Shown here: positions 10,309 to 20,081 of the stretch, one piece after another
Position numbering within the stretch: position 1 is the stretch's first letter
Layout of the letters: every line of letters begins with the position of its first letter
DNA from: Mitsuaria sp. GD03876
Lineage (GTDB): Bacteria > Pseudomonadota > Gammaproteobacteria > Burkholderiales > Burkholderiaceae_C
Reading direction: 5' to 3'
DNA: 64,000 bases
NCBI RefSeq assembly: GCF_029840635.1
Contig: NZ_JAOCCU010000010.1
Coordinates: 89,255 to 153,254 of the forward strand
The notes under the pieces: model-generated
Seen by the model: only the letters and a program-made list of their open reading frames with translations
Database searches by the model: none
What the model was told of the DNA's origin: nothing
Made by a program: the position numbers and the translations under genes

Positions 10309-11064
10309 ATGAAAGTCGTCGTCATCGGTGGAACCGGCCTGATCGGTTCCAAGCTCGTCGCCCGCCTGCAAGCCGCCGGCCATGAGGTCGTCGTCGGATC
10401 GCCCTCGACCGGCATCGACACGCTCACCGGCGCCGGCCTCGACGCCGCGCTCGCCGGCGCCAGCGTCGTCGTCGACGTCGCCAACTCGCCGTCCTTCGAG
10501 GACCAGGCCGTCATGGACCTCTTCACCACCTCCGGCCGCAACCTGCTGGCCGCCGAGGCCCGGGCTGGCGTCCGCCACCACGTCGCGCTGTCGGTGGTGG
10601 GCACCGACCGGCTGCTGGCCAGCGGCTACTTCCGCGCCAAGCAGGCGCAGGAAGACCTGATCCGGGCGTCCGGCCTGCCCTTCACCATCGTGCACGCGAC
10701 GCAGTTCTTCGAGTTCTGCGGCGGCATCGCGCAGTCGTCGACCGAGGGCGGCCTGATCCGTCTCCCGACGGCGCCGATCCAGCCGATCGCCTCCGACGAC
10801 GTCGCCGACGCCATGGCCGACGCGGCCCTGGGCCAGCCGCTCAACGGGACGCGCGAGATCGCCGGCCCCGAACGGTTCCGGATCGACGAACTGGTCGCGT
10901 TGTGGATCGACGCCAGGAAGGATCCGCGCCGCGTGCAGGGCGATCCCGCCGCGCTGTACTTCGGCGCCAGGCTGGACGACACGACGCTGGTGCCCACGAC
11001 GGGCGTCACGCCGTGGCTGGGCCAGGTGTCCTTCCGGGACTGGCTGGCGACGCAGCCGGCCTGA
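10309..11064 (+). CDS. NmrA-like NAD(P)-binding atypical SDR protein
   Basis: A 251-residue atypical short-chain dehydrogenase/reductase. It has the N-terminal nucleotide motif GGTGLIG (residues 8-14), a DVANSPSFEDQAV segment, and a YFRAKQAQE stretch where the active-site Tyr/Lys of classical SDRs would lie. Proteins of this NmrA/YwnB-like group range from quinone reductases to redox-sensing regulators, and the sequence does not tell which. An AGGAG precedes the ATG. It stands alone: the upstream gene is divergent, and the downstream HDOD gene converges with a 10-base gap. Confidence 0.82.
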   Translation: MKVVVIGGTGLIGSKLVARLQAAGHEVVVGSPSTGIDTLTGAGLDAALAGASVVVDVANSPSFEDQAVMDLFTTSGRNLLAAEARAGVRHHVALSVVGTDRLLASGYFRAKQAQEDLIRASGLPFTIVHATQFFEFCGGIAQSSTEGGLIRLPTAPIQPIASDDVADAMADAALGQPLNGTREIAGPERFRIDELVALWIDARKDPRRVQGDPAALYFGARLDDTTLVPTTGVTPWLGQVSFRDWLATQPA

Positions 11065-11074
11065 GCGGCCGCCC

Positions 11075-11938
11075 TTACTTGAGCATCAGCTCGACGTCCT
11101 GCCCCGGATCGCCGCAGCCGTCCAGCCGCACGCGCAGGAACTCGAGGTCCAGGCGCACGTGCTCGACCAGCTCGGGCACCGCCAGCGTCAGGGCCTCGAT
11201 CCGGTCGAGGCCCGCGTCGCAGGCGTCGGCGATGACCTCGGCCAGGTGCAGGATCGCCGCGAGCATCGAGAACGGCCGCACCTCCAGCGGCGCGTTGGCG
11301 TCCTTGAAGGCCTCGACCAGGTCGGCCGGGAAGTGCCAGTGCTCGGCCAGCGCCGCCGTCACGTCGGCGTGGGTGCAGCCGAAGCGGTGCATCTCCAGCG
11401 AGAACCGGCTGCCCGGCTCCGCCGCGTGGGCCTCGACGTCGGCGACCTGCGCCGCCTCGGACATCGCCATCATCAGCTGCCCGGTGCGCAGCATCAGCCC
11501 GGCGAGGTAGGCGGTGTCCGTGTCGCCGCGCAGCAGCGTGGCCAGCAGCCGCGCGTAGCCGGCCGTGCGCACGCTGTGGCGCCAGAAGCGCTGGCGGTCC
11601 AGGCCCTTCACCTCGGGGAAGCTGGCCGAGATGCTGGCCGCCATCGCCAGGTTGCGCAGCGTCTCCAGCCCCAGCGCCATCGCCGCGTCCTGCAGCGTGC
11701 CGATCGAGTGCGACGGGCTGTAGCGCGCCGAGTTGGCCAGCCGCAGCACCTTGGCCGCCAGCGTGGAGTCCTTGCCGATCAGCTCGGCGATCTGGCCGAG
11801 CGAGACCCCGTCGTCATCGAGGCTGCGCAGCAGCTTGCGCCCGACCTCGGGCATCACGGGAAGGCTGGCATGCCCTCCGAAGAATCGCTCCGCGCTGGAG
11901 CTGACAGGGGTCACCGGGGTCATGCGGGCGATCGTCAC
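11075..11938 (-). CDS. HDOD-domain signalling protein
   Basis: A 287-residue protein. The HDOD domain (about residues 25-225) is a relative of HD-GYP hydrolases without the full metal site. The helical region around LAAKVLRLANSARYSP is typical. HDOD proteins act as non-catalytic scaffolds in stress, motility or cyclic-nucleotide signalling. The start is a GTG at 11938, backed by AAGGAGG about seven bases upstream; an internal ATG five codons later is the alternative. The Crp/Fnr-type gene lies 51 bases upstream on the same strand, so the two may be co-expressed. Confidence 0.85.
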   Translation of the reverse strand: MTIARMTPVTPVSSSAERFFGGHASLPVMPEVGRKLLRSLDDDGVSLGQIAELIGKDSTLAAKVLRLANSARYSPSHSIGTLQDAAMALGLETLRNLAMAASISASFPEVKGLDRQRFWRHSVRTAGYARLLATLLRGDTDTAYLAGLMLRTGQLMMAMSEAAQVADVEAHAAEPGSRFSLEMHRFGCTHADVTAALAEHWHFPADLVEAFKDANAPLEVRPFSMLAAILHLAEVIADACDAGLDRIEALTLAVPELVEHVRLDLEFLRVRLDGCGDPGQDVELMLK

Positions 11939-11989
11939 GGCGTGCCTCCTTGTGCCTGTTGGGCGGCAGTGGAGGCGAGTCTATGACGC

Positions 11990-12805
11990 TCAGCGGCAGC
12001 GCGCCAGCGCCAGCAGCGCCACCCGGTCCCGCAGGCCGATCCGGTAGCCCTGGACCGTCAGGATGTCGCGATCGGCCAGTTGCCGCAGCGTCCGGGACAG
12101 CGTCTCCGGCGTGATCGACAGCCGCGCCGCCACGTCGCGCTTGCGCTCGGCCAGCCGCACCTCGGCCGCGCCGCCGGCCTGCGCCAGCAGCCACGCGGCC
12201 ACCCGGCCGGTCGCGTCCTTGGTCGTCAGCGCGGTGATCGCCGCCCGCGCGTCGCCCAGCCCCGCCGACACCGCCCGCACCAGCGCCTCCAGCACCAGCG
12301 GCTGGGTGCGCAGCCACAGCAGCGCCACCGGCATCGGCCACTCCATCACCAGCGCCGACGCCGACACGACCCGCGCGTCCTCCTCGTGGCGCCCCTCCAG
12401 CCAGGCGGTGTGCAGGTCCAGCCAGGCCGGGCCGGTCAGCGGCGCGCGCGCGACCAGCCTGCCCTCGCACAGCGCCAGCATCGACACCGCCGCGTCGCCG
12501 CGGTGCATCGCCAGCTCGCCCGCCTTCCAGCGCCGCAGCCGCGTCATGCTGCCCAGCGCGGCCCAGCTGTCGGCGTCCAGCAGCACGTCGCCCAGCAGCG
12601 CGCGCCAGGGCACGGGATGGGCGGGACCGGGGACCAGGGCGCCCGCGGGCGCGGGGAAAGCCGCCCCGGGGGCGGCATGCACGGGAACGCCGCAGGCGGC
12701 TTCGGCGGGATCGGACGTCAAGGGGGCGCTCACGGCAGTCTCGGAAATCGGGGAAGCCGGACTGTCGCGGCACTCGCCGGAAATTGCCTTGAGGCTGGTC
12801 AACAT
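11990..12805 (-). CDS. Crp/Fnr-family transcriptional regulator
   Basis: A 271-residue regulator. A low-complexity Pro/Ala N-terminus (about 1-65) precedes a cyclic-nucleotide-binding-like beta domain (GELAMHRGDAAVSMLALCEGRL...). A C-terminal Crp-type helix-turn-helix follows, with the recognition segment LSITPETLSRTLRQLADRDI. No cysteine cluster for an Fnr-type iron-sulfur centre is visible, and a canonical cAMP-binding signature is not obvious, so the effector is unknown. It may be linked to the downstream HDOD gene. Confidence 0.83.
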   Translation of the reverse strand: MLTSLKAISGECRDSPASPISETAVSAPLTSDPAEAACGVPVHAAPGAAFPAPAGALVPGPAHPVPWRALLGDVLLDADSWAALGSMTRLRRWKAGELAMHRGDAAVSMLALCEGRLVARAPLTGPAWLDLHTAWLEGRHEEDARVVSASALVMEWPMPVALLWLRTQPLVLEALVRAVSAGLGDARAAITALTTKDATGRVAAWLLAQAGGAAEVRLAERKRDVAARLSITPETLSRTLRQLADRDILTVQGYRIGLRDRVALLALARCR

Positions 12806-12895
12806 CCCTTCACTCTTTCCGCCCCATCGCTCGATGGAGGGAGGGCCGACAGCCTCGTGTCAGCCAAGGCAGGCGCGCGCGGGTTGCAGCCGCAA

Positions 12896-14230
12896 TCAGC
12901 GGATCAGCAGCGCGCGGAAGTCGTTGACGTTGGTCTGCGTCGGCCCGGTGACCAGCAGGTCGCCGAGCGCCTCGAACAGCGCGTAGCCGTTGTTGGCGGC
13001 GAGCATCTCGGCCGGCTTCAGGCCCAGCGCGCGGGCGCGCCGCAGCGTGCTGGGGCTGAGGAAGGCGCCGGCGTTGTCCTCGACGCCGTCGATGCCGTCG
13101 GTGTCCGCGGCCAGGCCCCAGATGCCGTCCTCCCCGTCGAGCGCGATCGCGCAGCCGAGCACGAATTCCCCGGCGCGGCCGCCGCGGCCGGGCTGCGGCA
13201 CCAGCGTCACCGTCGTCTCGCCGGCGGACAGGATCAGGCAGGGCCGGGCGAAGGGCTCGCCGTGGCGCGCCACCGAGCGGGCCAGCGCCGCGTGCACCCG
13301 GCCGACCTCGCGGGACTCGCCCTCGATCTCGTCGGACAGCACGTGGGCGACGAGGCCGAGCGCGCGCGCCGCATCGGCCGCGGCCAGCAGGCTCTGGCGC
13401 GGCGCCGCGATGATGCGCTGTTCATGGCCGTCGAAGCAGGCGTCGCCGGGCTTGGGCGTCTCCCACTCGCCGCGCCCGAGCGCGTCGACCGCCACCTGCG
13501 GCAGCGCGATCCGGTAGCGGCGGCAGATCGCCAGCGCGTCGGCGCAGGTCGTCGCGTCGGGCACGGTCGGGCCGGAGGCGATCACCTGCGGGTCGTCGCC
13601 GGGGACGTCGGAGATCATCAGCGTCAGCACCTTCGCCGGCGCGCAGGCCGCGGCCAGCCGGCCGCCCTTGATCGCGCTGAGGTGCTTGCGCACGCAGTTC
13701 ATCTCGCCGATGTTGGCGCCGCTGGCCAGCAGCGCGCGGTTCACCGCCTGCTTGTCGGCCAGCGTCAGCCCCGGCGCCGGCAACGGCATCAACGCCGAGC
13801 CGCCGCCGGAGATCAGGCAGATCACCTGGTCGTCGGCCGTGGGGTTGAAGTCGCGCACCAGCTGCAGCATCCGGGCCGCGGCGCGCTCGCCGGCGGCGTC
13901 GGGCACCGGGTGCGCGGCCTCGACGATCTCCAGGCGCCGGGGCACGTAGCCCGGCGGCATGTGCCCGTAGCGCGTGATCACCAGCCCCGTCAGCGGCGCG
14001 TTCCCCGGCCAGGCCGCCTCCAGCGCCTGCGCCATCGACCCGCCGCCCTTGCCCGCGCCGATCACCAGCGTGCGGCCGCGCGGGACCGGCGGCAGGTGGC
14101 CGGCGAGGATCTTTCCCGGCAGCGCCCGGTCCACCGCGACGCGGTAGAGATGCGTCAGCAGCGCGCGGGGGTCGTCGAGGAGGGACGCGGCATCCGCGGC
14201 CGCCGGGGCGTGATCGTGGGGCTGGCTCAT
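12896..14230 (-). CDS. glycerate 2-kinase (MOFRL family)
   Basis: A 444-residue kinase of the GckA/TtuD type, which phosphorylates D-glycerate from tartronate-semialdehyde metabolism. The N-terminal domain carries GAGKGGGSMAQALE, and the C-terminal MOFRL domain carries LSAGETTVTL and AADTDGIDGVEDNAGA. I chose the ATG at 14230 (MSQPHDH); the open frame to 14278 adds 16 residues with no family counterpart. It is the last gene of the glucarate operon, 92 bases after garR, and consumes the glycerate made by GarR. The pairing garL-garR-glycerate kinase makes the role secure. Whether the product is 2- or 3-phosphoglycerate rests on family knowledge: this class makes 2-phosphoglycerate. Confidence 0.9.
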   Translation of the reverse strand: MSQPHDHAPAAADAASLLDDPRALLTHLYRVAVDRALPGKILAGHLPPVPRGRTLVIGAGKGGGSMAQALEAAWPGNAPLTGLVITRYGHMPPGYVPRRLEIVEAAHPVPDAAGERAAARMLQLVRDFNPTADDQVICLISGGGSALMPLPAPGLTLADKQAVNRALLASGANIGEMNCVRKHLSAIKGGRLAAACAPAKVLTLMISDVPGDDPQVIASGPTVPDATTCADALAICRRYRIALPQVAVDALGRGEWETPKPGDACFDGHEQRIIAAPRQSLLAAADAARALGLVAHVLSDEIEGESREVGRVHAALARSVARHGEPFARPCLILSAGETTVTLVPQPGRGGRAGEFVLGCAIALDGEDGIWGLAADTDGIDGVEDNAGAFLSPSTLRRARALGLKPAEMLAANNGYALFEALGDLLVTGPTQTNVNDFRALLIR

Positions 14231-14322
14231 GGCAGGCGATTGTGGGGCGGCCGGGCCGCGCCCGGGGCGCCCGCGCACGGGACCCCCCGGCGCGGGCGGT
14301 CAGGGATCGGGCCTTCGCGACC

Positions 14323-15231
14323 TCAGGCGTTCGCCGCGCCCAGCTCGTGGTTGCCCATCAGCTCCAGCGCCTTGACCAGCGCCGAGTGGTCCAGCTGGTC
14401 CCAGCCCTGCGCCGCGGCCGCCTGCATCAGCTGCGCGGTGCCCGCGGTGTTGGGCAGCGCCAGGCCCATCGCCTTGGCGCTCTGCAGCGCGAGGTTCAGG
14501 TCCTTCTGGTGCAGCGCGATGCGGAAGCCCGGGTTGAAGGTGCGCTTGATCATCCGCTCGCCATGGACCTCGAGGATGCGGCTGGCGGCGAAGCCGCCCA
14601 TCAGCGCCTCGCGCACCTTGGCCGGATCGGCGCCGGCCTTGGCGGCGAAGACCAGTGCCTCGCCGACGGCGGCGATGTTCAGCGCCACGATGATCTGGTT
14701 GGCGACCTTGGTCGTCTGGCCGGCGCCCGCGCCGCCCACCAGGGTGATGTTCTTGCCCATCAGCTGGAACAGCGGCTGGATGCGCTCGAAGGTGGCCGCC
14801 CGGCCGCCCACCATGATCGACAGCGTGCCGGCCTTCGCGCCGACCTCGCCGCCGGAGACCGGCGCGTCCAGCCACTCGGCGCCGAGCGCCTCGATCCGCG
14901 CCGCGAAGTCCTTGGTCGCCATCGGCGAGATGGAGCTCATGTCCACCACCGTCTTGCCCGCGCCCCGGCCCTCGGCGAAGGCGGCGGCGACGCCGTCCGC
15001 GCCGAACAGCACGCGCTCGACGTCGGGCGTGTCCGGCACCATCGTGAAGATCACGTCGGCCTGGCGGGCGACCTCCGCGGCGCTGGCGCAGACGGTGGCG
15101 CCGGCGGCGGTCACGTCCTCGCGGACCTGGCTGCGGGTGTGGACGAACAGCGCGTGTCCGCCCTGCGCGAGGCGGACCGCCATCGGCGCGCCCATGATGC
15201 CCAGGCCGATGAAGCCGATCTTGATGCTCAT
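14323..15231 (-). CDS. garR: 2-hydroxy-3-oxopropionate (tartronate semialdehyde) reductase
   Basis: A 302-residue beta-hydroxyacid dehydrogenase. It has the N-terminal NAD(P) motif GFIGLGIMGAPMA, the substrate-binding segment DAPVSGGEVGAK and the catalytic-lysine helix GAGQTTKVANQIIV. It reduces tartronate semialdehyde from the GarL reaction to D-glycerate. It is 18 bases after garL and ahead of the glycerate kinase, which fixes the pathway position. Length equals that of characterised GarR/GlxR proteins. GlxR of the glyoxylate carboligase route is the same reaction; the neighbouring garL favours the glucarate role. Confidence 0.93.
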   Translation of the reverse strand: MSIKIGFIGLGIMGAPMAVRLAQGGHALFVHTRSQVREDVTAAGATVCASAAEVARQADVIFTMVPDTPDVERVLFGADGVAAAFAEGRGAGKTVVDMSSISPMATKDFAARIEALGAEWLDAPVSGGEVGAKAGTLSIMVGGRAATFERIQPLFQLMGKNITLVGGAGAGQTTKVANQIIVALNIAAVGEALVFAAKAGADPAKVREALMGGFAASRILEVHGERMIKRTFNPGFRIALHQKDLNLALQSAKAMGLALPNTAGTAQLMQAAAAQGWDQLDHSALVKALELMGNHELGAANA

Positions 15232-15249
15232 GTCAGGAACTCCTGTCTT

Positions 15250-16035
15250 TCAATCTCTGTACTTGTCGCGCAGCGCCTGCGTGGCCGAGCGGAACACGCC
15301 CAGGTCGCTGCCGACGGCGACGAAGGTCGCGCCCATGTCGAGGTAGCGGCGCGCGTCGGCCTCGACCGGCGCGAGGATGCCGACCGGCTTCCCGGCGGCC
15401 TTGCACGCCTCGAAGATCGCCGCCATCGCGGCCTGCACGTCCGGATGGCTGGGGTTGCCGAGCTGGCCGTAGCCAGCCGCCAGGTCCTGCGGGCCGATGA
15501 ACACGGCGTCGATGCCGTCCACCGCCGCGATCTCGGCGACCGCGGCCACGCCGGCCGGACTCTCGATCTGCACGATCACCGCGACGTTGTCGTTGATGCC
15601 CTGGAAGTAGCCCGGCACCGTGCCGTAGCGGTTGTTGCGCTGCGCGACCGACACGCCGCGGAAACCCTGCGGCGGATAACGCGTGGCCTGCACCGCGTAG
15701 CGCGCCTGCTCGGCGGACTCGACGAAGGGGATCAGCAGGTTGGAGAAGCCCGCGTCCATCAGCCGCTTGATCTCGACGGCGTGGTTGGTGCTCGGCCGCA
15801 CGACCGGCGCGCTGACGCTGTCCTTGAGCGCCATCAGCTGCGGCACGAAGCTGTTGACGTCGTTGGGCGAGTGCTCGCCGTCCAGCAGCAGCCAGTCGAA
15901 GCCGGCCAGGCCCAGCACCTCGGTGCTGATCGGGCTGGCCAGCGAGCACCAGCAGCCGATCAGCCGCTCGCCCGCGATCAGGCGCTGTCGCAGCGTGTTG
16001 GGGAAGGCGGAGTAAGGCGTGGTCGGCGTCGGCAT
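15250..16035 (-). CDS. garL: 5-keto-4-deoxy-D-glucarate aldolase
   Basis: 261 residues, a class II HpcH/HpaI-type aldolase that splits 5-keto-4-deoxy-D-glucarate into pyruvate and tartronate semialdehyde. It agrees closely with the Escherichia coli enzyme in remembered segments: [20 protein letters not shown], the metal-binding QIESPAGV region, and [19 protein letters not shown] near the C-terminus. The position between the receptor gene and garR, with 43- and 18-base gaps, agrees with a single mRNA. Confidence 0.95.
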   Translation of the reverse strand: MPTPTTPYSAFPNTLRQRLIAGERLIGCWCSLASPISTEVLGLAGFDWLLLDGEHSPNDVNSFVPQLMALKDSVSAPVVRPSTNHAVEIKRLMDAGFSNLLIPFVESAEQARYAVQATRYPPQGFRGVSVAQRNNRYGTVPGYFQGINDNVAVIVQIESPAGVAAVAEIAAVDGIDAVFIGPQDLAAGYGQLGNPSHPDVQAAMAAIFEACKAAGKPVGILAPVEADARRYLDMGATFVAVGSDLGVFRSATQALRDKYRD

Positions 16036-16078
16036 GACGGGGCTCCTGGGTGCGGGCTTTTCGGGCGTCGGGGGAAGG

Positions 16079-17071
16079 TCAATCGAGCTTGAGCCCGCTC
16101 TTGCTCACCACGCCCGCCCACTTCTTGCGCTCGGCGTTGAAGAAGGTGTCCATCTCGGCGGCGTTCATCGTGCTGACCTCGGCGCCCTGCGCGGCCAGGC
16201 GGGCGCGGACGTCGGGCGTGCGGATGATGGCGATCAGCGCGGCCGACAGCTTGTCGATGTGGGCCTTGGGCATGTTGGCCGGGGCCAGGATGCCCTGCCA
16301 GGTGCCGGACTCGAAGCCGGTGGCGCCCTGCTCGGCCAGCGTGGGCACGTTGGGCAGCAGCGGCACGCGGGTCGACTTGCTGACGCCGATGACCTTGAGC
16401 TTGTTCTGCTGCACGAAGGGCAGCGTGGCCAGCATGCCGTTCATCAGCACCTGCGTCTGGCCGGCGATCGTGTCGGTGACCGCCTGCGAGCCGCCCTTGT
16501 ACGGGATGTACTCCCACTTCGCGCCGGTCAGGCTGGCGACCTGGTAGCCGGCCAGGTGCGGCGCGCTGCCCATCGCGGTGACGGCGAAGTCGATCTTGGA
16601 CTTCTTGGACAGCTCGACCAGTTCCTTCAGGTTGTTGGCCGGCACCGACGGATGCACGACCAGCATGTGCGGCGAGTACGCCAGCATCGCCACGCCCTTC
16701 AGGTCCTTGGACGGGTCGAACGGCAGCTTGGTGTACAGCGACGGGCTGATGGCCAGCGCGCTGACGTCGCACAGCATGATCGTGTAGCCGTCACCCGCCT
16801 TGGCCGTCTGGTCGGCGCCCATGTTGCCGCTGGCGCCGGGCTTGTTCTCGACGATGACGGTCTGCTTGAGCTGCTCCGACAGCAGCGGCGACAGGATGCG
16901 CGCGATGATGTCCGAGGAGCCGCCCGGCGTGTACGGGACGATGATCTTGAGCGGCTTGCTGGGCCAGGGGGCCTCGGCGAAGGCGCTCGGCGCGACGCCC
17001 GCCGTGGCGGCGACGGCGGCCGCGGCGATCAGCGCGCGGCGGGTGAGGCGGGAAGGCTTCCGATCTTGCAT
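16079..17071 (-). CDS. Bug-type tripartite tricarboxylate receptor (copy 1)
   Basis: A 330-residue periplasmic solute-binding protein of the Bug/TctC family. The signal peptide runs to about AFA (residue 30), followed by the family hallmark [20 protein letters not shown]. Such receptors bind carboxylic acids and deliver them to TctA/TctB-like membrane proteins, but no TctAB genes are nearby, as is common for the expanded orphan Bug sets of Burkholderiales. Its place inside the glucarate operon suggests that it binds glucarate, galactarate or a related acid. It is distinct from the second Bug gene in the same operon. Confidence 0.88.
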   Translation of the reverse strand: MQDRKPSRLTRRALIAAAAVAATAGVAPSAFAEAPWPSKPLKIIVPYTPGGSSDIIARILSPLLSEQLKQTVIVENKPGASGNMGADQTAKAGDGYTIMLCDVSALAISPSLYTKLPFDPSKDLKGVAMLAYSPHMLVVHPSVPANNLKELVELSKKSKIDFAVTAMGSAPHLAGYQVASLTGAKWEYIPYKGGSQAVTDTIAGQTQVLMNGMLATLPFVQQNKLKVIGVSKSTRVPLLPNVPTLAEQGATGFESGTWQGILAPANMPKAHIDKLSAALIAIIRTPDVRARLAAQGAEVSTMNAAEMDTFFNAERKKWAGVVSKSGLKLD

Positions 17072-17122
17072 GTCTCTCTCCGGGTGTCTCTCAGGGACGT
17101 TGGGGAATGGCGGGACGCGACC

Positions 17123-18466
17123 TCAGCGGACCATGCAGGGCCGCTTGGGATCGAAGGTCCAGTTCGGGATCAGGTGCTGCATCGCGATCGCGTCGTCGCG
17201 CGCGCCCAGGCCGTGCTCGAGGTAGAGCCGATGGGCGGCCTCGACGGCCTGCATGTCCAGCGTCACGCCCAGGCCCGGCGCGGTCGGCACGGCCACCTCG
17301 CCGTCGACGATCTTCAGCGGCTGCCGGGTCAGGAACTGGCCGTCCTGCCAGATCCAGTGCGTGTCGATCGCGGTCAGGCGGCCCGGCGCGGCGGCCGCGG
17401 CATGGGTGAACATCGCCAGCGACACGTCGAAGTGGTTGTTGGAATGCGAGCCCCAGGTCAGGCCGAAGTCGCGGCAGGTCTGCGCCACGCGGACCGCGCC
17501 GGACATCGTCCAGAAATGCGGATCGGCCAGCGGGATGTCGACCGATTGCAGGCTCAGCGCGTGGGTGAACTGGCGCCAGTCGGTGGCCACCATGTTGGTC
17601 GCCGTCGGCAGGCCGGTGGCGCGCCGGAACTCGGCCATCACCTCGCGGCCGGAGAAGCCGTCCTCGGCGCCGCAGGGGTCCTCGGCATAGGCGAGCACGC
17701 CGCCGAGGTCGCGCAGCAGCCGGATCGCGTCCTTCAGCAGCCAGCCGCCGTTGGGATCGAGCGTGATGCGGGCCTCGGGGAAGCGGGCCTTCAAGGCCTT
17801 GATCGCCTCGACCTCCTCCTCGCCGCGCAGCACGCCGCCCTTGAGCTTGAAGTCCTTGAAGCCGTAGCGCGCCTGCGCGGCGACGGCCTGCTCGACGATG
17901 GTCTCCGGCGTCATCGCGACATGGTGGCGGACCTTGAGCCAGGCGTCGGACGGCTGGTCGCTGTCGGCCTCGTCGGCCGGCGTCTTGTAGGCCAGGCCGG
18001 TCTTCGCGCGGTCGCCGACAAAGAACAGGTAGCCCAGCATCGCGACGCTGTCGCGCTGCCTGCCTTCGCCGAGCAGCTCGCAGACCGGGACTTCCAGGTG
18101 CTGGCCCAGCAGGTCCAGCAGCGCGCATTCGACGGCGGTGAGCACGTGGATCGTGGTCCGCAGGTCGAAGGTCTGCAGGCCGCGGCCGCCGCTGTCCAGC
18201 GACTTGAAGCGCTCGCGGATCTGGGCCAGCAGCGCGTTCCACTTGGCCACCGGCTGACCGATCAGCAGCGCGCCGGCTTCCTCGAGGGTCTTGCGGATGG
18301 ACTCGCCGCCGGGGATCTCGGCGATGCCGACGTGGCCGGCGTTGTCTTCGAGGATCAGCAGGTTGCGGGTGAAGAACGGCGCGTGGGCGCCGCTCAGGTT
18401 CATCAGCATGCCGTCCTGGCCCGCGACGGGGATCGCGCGGGCGGAGGTGACGAGGGGACTGCTCAC
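17123..18466 (-). CDS. gudD: D-glucarate dehydratase
   Basis: 447 residues, the same length as E. coli GudD. It is an enolase-superfamily enzyme that dehydrates D-glucarate (and L-idarate) to 5-keto-4-deoxy-D-glucarate. Visible catalytic elements are the KxK motif in DFKLKGGVL, the metal ligands in LDPNGGW and [10 protein letters not shown], and the general-base histidine region SHSNNHFD. The C-terminus [10 protein letters not shown] is as in the family. It lies 13 bases after the second Bug receptor and 51 bases before the first. The product feeds directly into garL downstream. Confidence 0.96.
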   Translation of the reverse strand: MSSPLVTSARAIPVAGQDGMLMNLSGAHAPFFTRNLLILEDNAGHVGIAEIPGGESIRKTLEEAGALLIGQPVAKWNALLAQIRERFKSLDSGGRGLQTFDLRTTIHVLTAVECALLDLLGQHLEVPVCELLGEGRQRDSVAMLGYLFFVGDRAKTGLAYKTPADEADSDQPSDAWLKVRHHVAMTPETIVEQAVAAQARYGFKDFKLKGGVLRGEEEVEAIKALKARFPEARITLDPNGGWLLKDAIRLLRDLGGVLAYAEDPCGAEDGFSGREVMAEFRRATGLPTATNMVATDWRQFTHALSLQSVDIPLADPHFWTMSGAVRVAQTCRDFGLTWGSHSNNHFDVSLAMFTHAAAAAPGRLTAIDTHWIWQDGQFLTRQPLKIVDGEVAVPTAPGLGVTLDMQAVEAAHRLYLEHGLGARDDAIAMQHLIPNWTFDPKRPCMVR

Positions 18467-18479
18467 GAAAGGCTCCTGC

Positions 18480-19475
18480 TCAATCGGCGGTGATCTTGCG
18501 GGTCTCGATGACCTGCTTCCAGCGCGCGAACTCGGTCTTCTGGAAGGCCTGCGCCTGGTCGGGCGTGTTGGCGACGGTCTCGATGCCGATGTCGCTGAAC
18601 TTCTGCTTCACCGCGGGCTCGTGCAGCGCGGCGGCGATGTCCTTCTGCAGCTGGGCGCGCACGGCGGCCGGCAGGCCGCGGGGCGCGGCGACGCCCTGCC
18701 AGGAATAGACGTCGGCGCCCTTGATGCCGGACTCGGACAGCGTGGGCACGTTGGGCAGCACGGCCGAGCGCTTGTCGCCGGTGACGGCCAGCGCGCGCAG
18801 CTTGCCGCCCAGGATGTGCGGCAGCACCGCGTTGACGTTCTGGAACGAGGCGTCGACCTGCGCGCCCAGCAGGTCGCTGATGGCGGGGGCGCCGCCCTTG
18901 TAGGGCACGTGCAGGCCGTTGGTGCCGGTCTGCAGCCAGAACAGCTCGGCGGTGAGGTGGTCGGAGGAGCCGTTGCCGGACGAGGCGAAGCTCATCTTGC
19001 CGGGGTCCTTCTTGAGCGTGTCGACGACGTCCTTGACGCTCTTGAGCGGCGAGGCGGCGGGCACGACCAGCACGTTGGGCGCCTGGATGGCGACGGTGAG
19101 CAGGTCGATGTCCTTGAGGGCGTCGTACTGGACGGCCTTGATCAGGTGGGGCGCGATGACGAAGGGGCCGAGCGAGGACACGAGCAGCGTGTAGCCGTCG
19201 GGCGCGGCGCGCTTGACCTGGGCGGTGCCGAGGGTGCCGGTGGCGCCGGGGCGGTTGTCGACGATGACGGTCTGGCCCCACTTCTTCTGGAGTTCGGCGC
19301 CCATGGCGCGGGCCAGCATGTCGGTCGAGCCGCCGGCGGGGAACGGGACGACGATCGTCACCGGGCGGTCGGGGAAGGTGCTGGCGTGGGCCAGGCCGGC
19401 CGAGCACAGGGAGAGGACGGCGGCGCCGAGGGCGGCACCGGCCTTGACGGCCAGGCGGCGGGTCAGAACGGTCAT
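18480..19475 (-). CDS. Bug-type tripartite tricarboxylate receptor (copy 2), first gene of the glucarate operon
   Basis: 331 residues. The signal peptide ([21 protein letters not shown]) is followed by [20 protein letters not shown], the Bug-family N-terminal hallmark. It is the first gene of the leftward glucarate operon and lies 13 bases before gudD, so a dicarboxylic sugar acid is the most likely ligand. No TctA/TctB partner is present. Two receptors in one operon may serve different aldarates, for example glucarate and galactarate. That is inference from position only. Confidence 0.88.
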   Translation of the reverse strand: MTVLTRRLAVKAGAALGAAVLSLCSAGLAHASTFPDRPVTIVVPFPAGGSTDMLARAMGAELQKKWGQTVIVDNRPGATGTLGTAQVKRAAPDGYTLLVSSLGPFVIAPHLIKAVQYDALKDIDLLTVAIQAPNVLVVPAASPLKSVKDVVDTLKKDPGKMSFASSGNGSSDHLTAELFWLQTGTNGLHVPYKGGAPAISDLLGAQVDASFQNVNAVLPHILGGKLRALAVTGDKRSAVLPNVPTLSESGIKGADVYSWQGVAAPRGLPAAVRAQLQKDIAAALHEPAVKQKFSDIGIETVANTPDQAQAFQKTEFARWKQVIETRKITAD

Positions 19476-19548
19476 GGGTTGTCTCCGGAAGGAACCGTGA
19501 AACCGCTCTGGGTGCGTCTCACGGCGCGGGTCCGGGACGCGTTGGCGG

Positions 19549-19579
19549 CTTGTTGTCAGTCATCATACAAGTTGACTGA
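19549..19579. promoter_or_regulatory. candidate operator before the glucarate operon
   Basis: TCAGTCA (19556-19562) and TGACTGA (19573-19579) form a perfect 7-bp dyad with a 10-base spacer. Nested CTTGT/ACAAG arms are at 19549-19553 and 19567-19571. The region is AT-richer than its surroundings and sits about 80-100 bases upstream of the first gene of the operon. The FCD-type GntR regulator encoded at 20583-21332 is the natural candidate to bind it, but the site also lies near the toxin-antitoxin promoter. Confidence 0.45.
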
Positions 19580-19655
19580 AATGGATGACAAGGCGTGTCG
19601 GCCCGCTGGGCGATCAGGGAAAACGCGGAGGATCACCCATTGCAGTGAGGGAGCA

Positions 19656-19744
19656 ACCCATAAAAACTATGGGTTTTTCGCGACACCGATTTCGCGCCGC
19701 CCTTCCGGCCGGGCCTACGATGCAACCCATAAAAATTACGGGGA
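19656..19744 (+). promoter_or_regulatory. paired palindromic operators upstream of a toxin-antitoxin operon
   Basis: The first site, AACCCATA-AAAAC-TATGGGTT (19656-19676), is a perfect 8-bp dyad. The second, AACCCATA-AAAAT-TACGGGGA (19724-19744), repeats the same unit with a degenerate right arm. They start 68 bases apart and stand out as AT-rich in a 70% GC background. Toxin-antitoxin operons are usually autorepressed through such sites by the antitoxin, which here has a helix-turn-helix domain. The second site lies before the chosen toxin start (19771), which supports that start over the ATG at 19720. Confidence 0.7.
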
Positions 19745-19770
19745 GCAACGGGCGCGGAGGCGCGACTGAC

Positions 19771-20073
19771 GTGACGTTCAAGAAGTTTTCCATCCCACAG
19801 CTGGAGCGACACATCCGCTTGACCGCCGCGCATTCCACACGGATCCATTGGACGAATCACGCCATGCAGCGTATGCGCCAGCGACGGGTCTCCCTGGACG
19901 ATGCGCTGGAATGTCTTCGAAAAGGCCGGATCGGCCTGCCTCCGGAGGAAGACCTTCAGACGGGACACATCGTCTGCCGGATGCAGTGGTACGGCGGCGC
20001 TCGCGACTTGGCGGTCTGCGTGGGGTTGGACGACGGCGACCCGGAGTTGATCGTTGTCACCGTGATTGCATAG
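19771..20073 (+). CDS. DUF4258-like putative toxin of a type II toxin-antitoxin pair
   Basis: 100 residues from the GTG at 19771, which is preceded by GGAGG at 19756-19760. Longer in-frame starts (19585, 19720) would run through the operator region. The protein is basic in its first half (SIPQLERHIRL...IHWTNHAMQRMRQRRVSLDDALECLRKG) and ends in a hydrophobic beta-strand (PELIVVTVIA). The pattern xHAxxRMxxRxVSxxxxxxxL is that of the DUF4258 group, thought to be related to RelE/MqsR-like ribonuclease toxins. It is followed after eight bases by the antitoxin gene, giving the toxin-first order of higBA and mqsRA. Toxicity is inferred. Confidence 0.7.
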   Translation: MTFKKFSIPQLERHIRLTAAHSTRIHWTNHAMQRMRQRRVSLDDALECLRKGRIGLPPEEDLQTGHIVCRMQWYGGARDLAVCVGLDDGDPELIVVTVIA

Positions 20074-20081
20074 GAGAAGAA

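Noticed and set aside
12080..15346. Very long open frame on the plus strand (over 1000 codons)
   Set aside because: It is opposite to the crp, glycerate kinase and garR genes and reads as Arg/Gly/Ala/His-rich low-complexity sequence without any family motif. High GC leaves antisense frames open; I treat it as a shadow.
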